Positions 7,083 to 12,842 of a stretch of DNA of 16,435 bases are shown piece after piece. Each line of letters begins with the position of its first letter. The first letter of the stretch is position 1. The stretch comes from Lachnospiraceae bacterium UBA7188. Lineage in GTDB: Bacteria > Bacillota > Clostridia > Lachnospirales > Lachnospiraceae. Below the pieces are notes generated by a model, which did not search any database, was not told the DNA's origin, and saw only the letters and a list, made by a program, of their open reading frames with translations. The stretch is from positions 1 through 16,435 of the forward strand of contig DKVC01000133.1 in NCBI GenBank assembly GCA_002490995.1, given 5' to 3'. A program made the translations under genes and the position numbers.

Positions 7083-7262
7083 TTATCGCCTTATCCTGAG
7101 CGTCTTAATTTCAAATGCCCTGAAAGGCAGCTTTATCTTTTCATCTGCCACTGCGGCCTCTTCCATGACGTTTTCCAGCATATCGCACAGGAAAACCTTA
7201 CCTGCGCCGAATTGCAGGCACACCCTTTTATTGCATTTATAACATACTATAACAGGTTTTGT
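7083..7262 (-). pseudogene. Remnant of a GH38 alpha-mannosidase (C-terminal ~45 residues only)
   Basis: The minus strand is open from 7262 to a TAA at 7083-7085. It encodes, near its end, LQFGAGKVFLCDMLENVMEE and later PFRAFEIKTLRIRR. The 'CDxLE' box followed about 25 residues on by 'PFEIKTLR' just before the stop is the hallmark C-terminus of GH38 alpha-mannosidases. There is no start codon, no ribosome-binding site and no upstream domain, and the frame begins right after a TAG at 7263-7265. The rest of the ~800-1000 residue enzyme is gone, so it is a relic. Its position after the GH2 beta-mannosidase suggests the ancestral operon degraded both alpha- and beta-mannosides. GH38 is my best reading; another glycosidase with a similar tail is possible. 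Confidence 0.6.
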
Positions 7263-7294
7263 CTACCATTTTCATAAAAACAATTACGGAAGCT

Positions 7295-7458
7295 TCATCT
7301 GCCGGCGTTTCCACCTTTTTCTCCCGGCTGCGCCGCCGCTTCAAAGGATTTTCCCTTATGAAAAAGAGAAATAATCCTTCCCCCATTTGGGGAAGGATCA
7401 TAACCCTTAAAGTTTCATTCTCCAGTTTTACCTGTTTCTGCCCTGTTTCAGATATCAT
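7295..7458 (-). pseudogene. Frameshifted, truncated aldose 1-epimerase-like gene
   Basis: ATG 7458 has a textbook GGTGAGGAG site five to seven bases upstream and overlaps the beta-mannosidase stop by 11 bp, so a real coupled gene once began here. It reads MISETGQKQVKLENETLRV then MILPQMG, a typical N-terminus of galactose-mutarotase-like epimerases. At the G run (C run 7380-7384 on the plus strand) the epimerase-like sequence continues one frame over as RIISLFHKGKSFEAAAQPGE, ending at TGA 7295-7297. One lost G explains the shift. The unshifted frame runs on as an unrelated basic tail to 7237. The remaining ~280 residues expected for the family are absent, and GH38 remnant sequence follows instead. 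Confidence 0.65.
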
Positions 7459-9889
7459 AGACACTCCTCACCTTAATTCCCTCCGGCTCTCCCGACAATA
7501 TTTTTACCGTCCTCTTATCTCCGTGAAGATCGAAAAAGTTGTCAGAAAGGATAAAGTCGTCATTTTCATTGCTGATCTCCACAGATTTGGCAAATACATC
7601 CGACGATACCGTGATCTCATCCCCGTTCAAAGACCATTCCAGTTTCGGCTCCAGGAATTCGAAGTATTTCGGCATGATAAACAGAACGCTGCCCCCGGAA
7701 ACCCACTTTCCTTCCAGATAAAGCCCGTAGCTTACATACTCCGTAAAAGGATCCAGTTCGGGCAGCTCCCATTTCGGAAGGAAAGAGGCCGTCAGCGCAG
7801 GCACTTCCAGGTATTCCGTCTCCTGCCGCAGGATATGGCCGTCATTTCTCCTGACCTGCCATCTGACCTCCGCCTTCTGCGTCTGCCTGGTCTCATTGGA
7901 CACATTGAACCGCACGGACTTGCGGAAAGAATGTGCCTCCGCATTGATGTTCCTCTCCTGGGTCATCATGCTCTCCTCCTCACAGGAAAGCAGCACCGGG
8001 GCAAAGAACCGTCTGGCATAATAGTGCAGCGCCTTCCACCGCCCATAGTAATCCACGGAAGACCAGGACGCCCCCGGCCAGATGTCGTTCAGCTGCCAGT
8101 ACACAGCCCCCATGCAGCGCCCCCTGTATCTGCGGAAATGCTCCGCCGCGCTGCGGATGGCCTCCGCCTGCAGAAGCTGGGAAGCGTACAATGTGGCCTC
8201 AAAGCTTCTCGGGCACCGAAATTCCTGCTGCAGATAGAACATGATCTTCCCGTTGGCATTGCAGTTCCTCTGATGCTTCTCCATCACATACGAAAAAATA
8301 TTCCTGTCCTTAGGCAGCGTAAAGCTTTCCACCGTCCTGATACCGGGCAGTGACTGGAAACCGAATTCCGATGCATACCGGAAATAAAATTTTCGGAATT
8401 CCGTTATGGGTTTCCCGCCGTGCCACACATCCCAATAATGCACATCCCCCCTGTTTTCATCGTTGGGATTGTCAAAACCGCCTCCGGAGGAAGGGCTTGC
8501 AGGCCAGTAAAAGGTATCCGGGTCGTATTTCTTCAAAAGCTTCGGAAGGATGTATTCATACATCTTAAAATAGTCGCTCATCTGCTTTGGCGAATTTCCC
8601 CAGCCGCCCCCGGCCACGAACATCTCCATCTCATTGTTTCCGCACCACAGGGCCAGGCAGGCATGATTGCGGATCCGCTTGATATTGTCAATAAATTCGG
8701 CCGTGATATTCTCTTCAAAGGCATCTGTCAGTTCATAAACCGCACAGGCAAACATAAAGTCCTGCCATACCATCAATCCCAGTTCATCACAGGCATCCAG
8801 AAAATCATCCTCCGGATAATACCCGCCGCCCCAGACACGGATGATGTTGAAGTTAGCCTCCGCACAGTTCTCCAGTAGCTTCCTGGATCGTTCCGGCGTG
8901 ATCCTTCCGAAAATATTGTCCTGCGGAATGTAGTCTGCCCCCATGGCAAAAACGGCAATACCGTTCACCTCATGGGCAAAACTCTCCCCGTACTCGTCTT
9001 TCCTTCGCTGGATGCCAATCTTCCGCAGCCCGATTCTTTGAGAAAGACGCTGGATTTCCTCTCCCTCTCTCTTCAGCACTGCCTCCAGGCGGTATAAGGG
9101 CTGCTCACCGTATCCTCTGGGCCACCAGAGCCTGGGGCTGGCCACCTCTATTTCCCTGACAGCATTTTTGCAGGGAAGATTTTCATAGACCGACCTGCTG
9201 CCATCCGGCTCATGAAGGATCATATCCAGGCAATAGTCTGCCTCCTGCCCTGCCACACAGTCCAGCTCCACTTCTGGGTACAGGGTTACGCTGCCCTCTT
9301 CATGGCGCTGTCTGACATAGAGGCCGGATATTCTTGCACCATTGATATACAGCAGTGAAACCGGCCTGTGGATCCCGGCATCCGGAATCATGGGACCCCA
9401 GTCCCACCCAAACATGGAATGGGCCTTTCTGATATGGGCAAAGCCGTCCATGGCATCGACGCATCCCACCGCCCGCACCTTCTGCTGCTCTTCCTTAATA
9501 TATTTCAGGGAAGAGCGGAACAGAATCTCCAGGCGATTTTCCTCCTCCAGAAGCTCTGTCACGCCAAATTCGTAAATACGGTTCATATTCTCCGCCGTGC
9601 CTACTGCCTTTCCGTTCAGGCTGACCTCCGCCAGCGTGTCCAAGCATTCAAAGCGCAGAAGGATTCTGTCCGCGCATCTTTTGTCCGGCGCCGCGAAATC
9701 ACAGCGGTATATAAAATCATTGTCTATTATCTCCAGGGCTTTTATTTCATTGTCCCTCCAGTAAGGATCCTCCAGCCTGTCGCAGGCGATTAAGTCCGCA
9801 TACACTGAGCCGGGCACCCTGGCGGGTACCCATTCCGACTCCCCTGCTATCTGCATCTGCCAGTTGTTATCCAACATTACTGTTTTCAT
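7448..9889 (-). CDS. Beta-mannosidase, glycoside hydrolase family 2
   Basis: The 813-residue protein has the full GH2 order: N-terminal sugar-binding jelly roll (VPGSVYADL at 25-33, then YWRDNE), immunoglobulin-like domain (about 190-300), TIM barrel (about 305-650) and C-terminal beta domain. Beta-mannosidase hallmarks are NIIRVWGGGYYP (348-359), WCGNNE with acid/base Glu420, YWPASPSSGG (461-470), SEFGFQS with nucleophile Glu508, and WQLNDIWPG. It would remove beta-1,4-linked mannose from the non-reducing end of manno-oligosaccharides or the N-glycan core. There is no signal peptide, so it acts on imported sugars. AACAGGAGAAAGGA precedes the ATG and belongs to the nearest of the 38-bp repeats. 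Its stop overlaps the start of the dead epimerase gene. Confidence 0.95.
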   Translation of the reverse strand: MKTVMLDNNWQMQIAGESEWVPARVPGSVYADLIACDRLEDPYWRDNEIKALEIIDNDFIYRCDFAAPDKRCADRILLRFECLDTLAEVSLNGKAVGTAENMNRIYEFGVTELLEEENRLEILFRSSLKYIKEEQQKVRAVGCVDAMDGFAHIRKAHSMFGWDWGPMIPDAGIHRPVSLLYINGARISGLYVRQRHEEGSVTLYPEVELDCVAGQEADYCLDMILHEPDGSRSVYENLPCKNAVREIEVASPRLWWPRGYGEQPLYRLEAVLKREGEEIQRLSQRIGLRKIGIQRRKDEYGESFAHEVNGIAVFAMGADYIPQDNIFGRITPERSRKLLENCAEANFNIIRVWGGGYYPEDDFLDACDELGLMVWQDFMFACAVYELTDAFEENITAEFIDNIKRIRNHACLALWCGNNEMEMFVAGGGWGNSPKQMSDYFKMYEYILPKLLKKYDPDTFYWPASPSSGGGFDNPNDENRGDVHYWDVWHGGKPITEFRKFYFRYASEFGFQSLPGIRTVESFTLPKDRNIFSYVMEKHQRNCNANGKIMFYLQQEFRCPRSFEATLYASQLLQAEAIRSAAEHFRRYRGRCMGAVYWQLNDIWPGASWSSVDYYGRWKALHYYARRFFAPVLLSCEEESMMTQERNINAEAHSFRKSVRFNVSNETRQTQKAEVRWQVRRNDGHILRQETEYLEVPALTASFLPKWELPELDPFTEYVSYGLYLEGKWVSGGSVLFIMPKYFEFLEPKLEWSLNGDEITVSSDVFAKSVEISNENDDFILSDNFFDLHGDKRTVKILSGEPEGIKVRSVYDI

Positions 9890-9896
9890 ATATCCT

Positions 9897-10162
9897 TTCT
9901 CCTGTTCGCGTTAACGAACTTTCTTTCCACGTTTCCTTCCTGTTCGATCTGACAAACTTGCCTTCCTCGTTTCCTTCCTGTCCGCTTTATCGAACTTGCC
10001 TTTCTCGTTTCCTTCCCGTTCGCTTTATCGAACTTGCCTTCCACGTTTCTCTTCTGTTCGATTGGGCAGAGTTACCGTTCCGATTTCTCTCCTGTTCGAC
10101 TGGGCGGAGTTACCGTTCCCGTTTCTCTTCTGTTTGAATTAACTGACTTAGCTTTCGCGTTT
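9897..10162 (-). repeat. Seven tandem 38-bp repeats between the GH95 and GH2 genes, carrying Shine-Dalgarno-like segments
   Basis: Units start at 9897, 9935, 9973, 10011, 10049, 10087 and 10125, each exactly 38 bp with no spacers. On the mRNA strand a unit reads AAAC(G)nGGAAnG, a variable middle, then CGAACAGGA(A/G)(G/A)(G/A). The four units nearest the GH2 gene (9897-10048) also contain GTTYG-N6-CGRAC hairpins. Their differences are G-U wobbles on the mRNA strand (GTTTG/CGAAC and GTTCG/CGGAC). The three distal units have lost the hairpin but keep the purine-rich end. The last unit supplies the GH2 ribosome-binding site. The remaining gap to the GH95 stop (10163-10211) holds only a CATTG/CAATG mini-palindrome. 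There is no CRISPR-like spacer structure. Confidence 0.92.
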
Positions 10163-10211
10163 CCATGTCATCTGTGTTACAGGCGTTACATTGCACTTTA
10201 CAATGCTCCGT

Positions 10212-12416
10212 TTACCGGATATACCGGATAGCCTTCCCACACGGCATATCCACCGTAATGTCATAAGCACACCCCGCTTCCAGGCTCAGTTCACAGCCCT
10301 CTACGGCTCCCAGGTTTTCACCGTTCACACAGATATCCCCATGCTCCTTCGCAAAATGAAAGTTCAGCTTCTCCGTCACGCCTGCTTCCACCGTGACCTT
10401 CTTCACCTGATACTTTCCAAATTCCATGGAAATCCTGTGCCCACCCTCAATCACCATCTTACGGCAGAACGCGCTCCTCCATTCATCCGGGATTCCGTAT
10501 GCCAGGTACACTTCGCTGCCTGAGCGGTGGACAAACATTTCGCTCATGGCCGCCGCCAGTATGAAACCGGCTTCCAGCGTAAAGGTATCCGAAGGCTCCC
10601 CGGCATTTGTGTCCGCCACCCGCAGGACGCCGCACTGGTTGGGATCCCCGTTTGCGCAGAAAGTATTGCGGGAACGGAAGGCCTGACAGTAAAGCTCCAG
10701 CAGCATGGCCGCCATATTCCCCCTCCCGCAGCGGGAAGCGAAGATGGAAAGGTAAGGGAATGACCAGGAAGCATATTCCGTGTAACCCTTGTCTATCACC
10801 GCATCCAGGGAACGCTCCGCACACTCGCTGTGGGTATCCGTGCCCAACGGGAACACCGGGAATAACTGGCAAAAATGCCTGTGAGATTCAAATAAATCTT
10901 CTCCCGGGAACAGTGGATAGCCCTTTTCCCCTACAGTGACAGGCACCAGATTCCTGTCAAACTCCGCAAAAGCGCCGCCGTCCTTCCCCAGTGTCTTCGC
11001 GTAGTCCTGCATATGAACCAGTACATAGCGAAGTGTTGAGATGACAACTGTCGAATCATCCCGGATCAGCATAGGCCCCTTGAAGACCTCCGGGGAATTG
11101 GTGAACGGAATGTGCAGGAAGCCGTCCTCCTTCCGGTACGCAATCCCCTGGTACAGGTGAACCACCCGCTCCAGGAACGGGTACACCGAAGAAGCCAGAC
11201 GTTTCTCATCCCTGGTAAATTCATAATACCAGATAAAATCCGCCGCCACGAACAGCTCCGGCCCCAGCAGGCAGTTCCAGAAGCACCATTCCCCTCCTGC
11301 CCCATAGCCCCCCGGCGCCATCATCACCGGGCAGTGAACGGCATCCTGTATTCCGAACAGTTTCTCCGCGCGCTCCGTCAGCCTGGGCATGATACTTGCA
11401 TAATAATCGATGTAAGCCGCTCCTAACTCCATGTGATTGTGCTTGTATACGGGCCAGTAACATGCCTGGACATTCATGTCATTGTGCAGGTCGCCGCACC
11501 AGGCCGGCATTCTGGAATCATTGTTCCAGACACCCTGCAGTGTCACCGGAAGAACATTCTGGCGCTCATTGCAGTAAATCTTGTACATTTCCGCCTCATA
11601 GGCCTGCTGCAGGCGCTCATTGGGCACCCGGATATCCGAACGGGACCAGTACTCCTCCCAATCTTCCTTATGGGCTTTCCAGAACTCCGCTTCCTCCGCC
11701 TGATAACGGACAAGCAGCGCCCTGTTTTCCTCCATCAGACGGCCTGCGTCGGGCTTTTCCGCCTCGGGCAGCGCCTGAAGGGTAACGTACACAGACCTTC
11801 CCTTTGCCAGGACGCTGAGCACCGCCAGGCCTTTTTCCGAGTAGGGCTGCAGCACATGGGTGACTTCTCCATCCTGCTTTTTCTCATATTTAGAATAGCC
11901 CCAGTCATCCAATATGGAAAGATTTCCCCTTGCGGTGTCCCATCCGGCCGCATTCACCGTCTCCACCCTGCCGTTGGTCTCCATCTTCAGCAGATTCACA
12001 TTGGAGTCCAGATAGATGCAGCAGTCCACTTTGCTGCCGTTCTTCAGCGTAAAAGCAGCCTCCGAGGAAGCCGTCCGGTAATCCAGTTCTCCGTAAAAGC
12101 CTGTAATCCCGTCTTCCAATTCAAGGGACAGGCTTAAGCCCGGCAGCCTGGTGCGGTAGTAGTTGACTTCTTTTCTCTCACTGTGAAAATAAGTGCCGTT
12201 ATGGAACAATTCCGGGTTTGCAATGAAGTCCCGGAATGTCCCTCCCGGTTTATCCTCCCCGGAATCCCTGGTCTCCCACAGCATCATGTGGTCTACGGCA
12301 AAGCAGATTTCATTTCCCCTGACATAAAGCAGGCTGCCCATACAGCCATTTCCCCAGAACATGCCTTCGTTAAAACGCCATGGTACCCTGTCTATGACCA
12401 ATTTCGTGTTTGTCAT
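10212..12416 (-). CDS. GH95-type glycosidase (alpha-L-fucosidase/alpha-L-galactosidase-like) with altered catalytic residues
   Basis: The 734-residue protein has the GH95 layout: N-terminal beta domain (about 1-250), linker helices, (alpha/alpha)6 barrel (about 260-640) and C-terminal beta domain. Recognisable blocks are LQGVWNND (293-300), DLHNDMNVQACYWP (309-322), TNSPEVF with Glu443 as expected general acid, HRH (512-514), and a TFTLEAGF...SEMF block (611-627) where GH95 enzymes usually have FQIDGNFG...AEM. In that alignment the usual Asn-x-Asn becomes Asp313-x-Asn315 and the usual base Asp becomes Glu615. There is no signal peptide. AGGAGG lies 5 nt before the ATG. The gene lies between two unusual repeat arrays. 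With fucU downstream, release of L-fucose fits, but the altered residues leave the true substrate open. Confidence 0.8.
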   Translation of the reverse strand: MTNTKLVIDRVPWRFNEGMFWGNGCMGSLLYVRGNEICFAVDHMMLWETRDSGEDKPGGTFRDFIANPELFHNGTYFHSERKEVNYYRTRLPGLSLSLELEDGITGFYGELDYRTASSEAAFTLKNGSKVDCCIYLDSNVNLLKMETNGRVETVNAAGWDTARGNLSILDDWGYSKYEKKQDGEVTHVLQPYSEKGLAVLSVLAKGRSVYVTLQALPEAEKPDAGRLMEENRALLVRYQAEEAEFWKAHKEDWEEYWSRSDIRVPNERLQQAYEAEMYKIYCNERQNVLPVTLQGVWNNDSRMPAWCGDLHNDMNVQACYWPVYKHNHMELGAAYIDYYASIMPRLTERAEKLFGIQDAVHCPVMMAPGGYGAGGEWCFWNCLLGPELFVAADFIWYYEFTRDEKRLASSVYPFLERVVHLYQGIAYRKEDGFLHIPFTNSPEVFKGPMLIRDDSTVVISTLRYVLVHMQDYAKTLGKDGGAFAEFDRNLVPVTVGEKGYPLFPGEDLFESHRHFCQLFPVFPLGTDTHSECAERSLDAVIDKGYTEYASWSFPYLSIFASRCGRGNMAAMLLELYCQAFRSRNTFCANGDPNQCGVLRVADTNAGEPSDTFTLEAGFILAAAMSEMFVHRSGSEVYLAYGIPDEWRSAFCRKMVIEGGHRISMEFGKYQVKKVTVEAGVTEKLNFHFAKEHGDICVNGENLGAVEGCELSLEAGCAYDITVDMPCGKAIRYIR

Positions 12417-12520
12417 GTCATCCTCCTGTTTCAGTTCCTTTTATTCCAGTTTCGCCCTTCCTCTCCTGTGCCCGAGTGCTTCCGTTTCAGAACTGTTTTT
12501 ATCTTATCTGTTCCGGTTCC

Positions 12521-12836
12521 GCATGCGCCCCTGTAGTAGCATTACACGGCATAGGATGTCCGGCTGCAAAATGCATGTCCGTAAATCCTGTGGGCACTGT
12601 CGGGGCGCATGCTGTTTATTTTTTCAATTCCGCATGTGTCCCTGTCGTACCATTACACGGCATAGGATGTCCGGCTGCACAATGCATGTCTTCAAATCCT
12701 ATAGGCACTGTCGGGGCGCATGCTGCTTATTTTTTCCAATTCCGCATGTGTCCCTGTCGTACATTACGCGGCATAGAATTTCCGGCCGCAAAGTGCGCGT
12801 CCGCAAATTCTATGGGCACTGTTTAGCCGGATACTG
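12521..12836 (+). repeat. Three tandem 111/112-bp units folding into a conserved multi-stem structure (candidate structured RNA element)
   Basis: Units begin GCATGYGYCCC at 12521, 12632 and 12744. Unit 1: outer stem GCATGCGCCCC (12521-12531) with GGGGCGCATGC (12602-12612); middle stem CATAGGAT (12550-12557) with ATCCTGTG (12585-12592); apical TGCA-AAA-TGCA (12565-12575). Unit 2 keeps the same stems (outer 12632-12642/12713-12723). Unit 3 replaces the middle stem with CATAGAATTT/AAATTCTATG (12772-12781/12805-12814) and the apex with CGCA-AAG-TGCG (12787-12797), so both partners changed together; its outer stem is decayed. G-U pairs occur on the plus strand, where units 1 and 2 end in TTTATTTTTTC or TTATTTTTTCC. 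The array lies between the GH36 stop and the GH95 leader. Unit 3's tail runs into the GH36 stop region. Confidence 0.88.
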
Positions 12837-12842
12837 CCTATT

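Noticed and set aside
9897..10162. CRISPR array
   Set aside because: The 38-bp units are contiguous with no unique spacers, and no cas genes are present.
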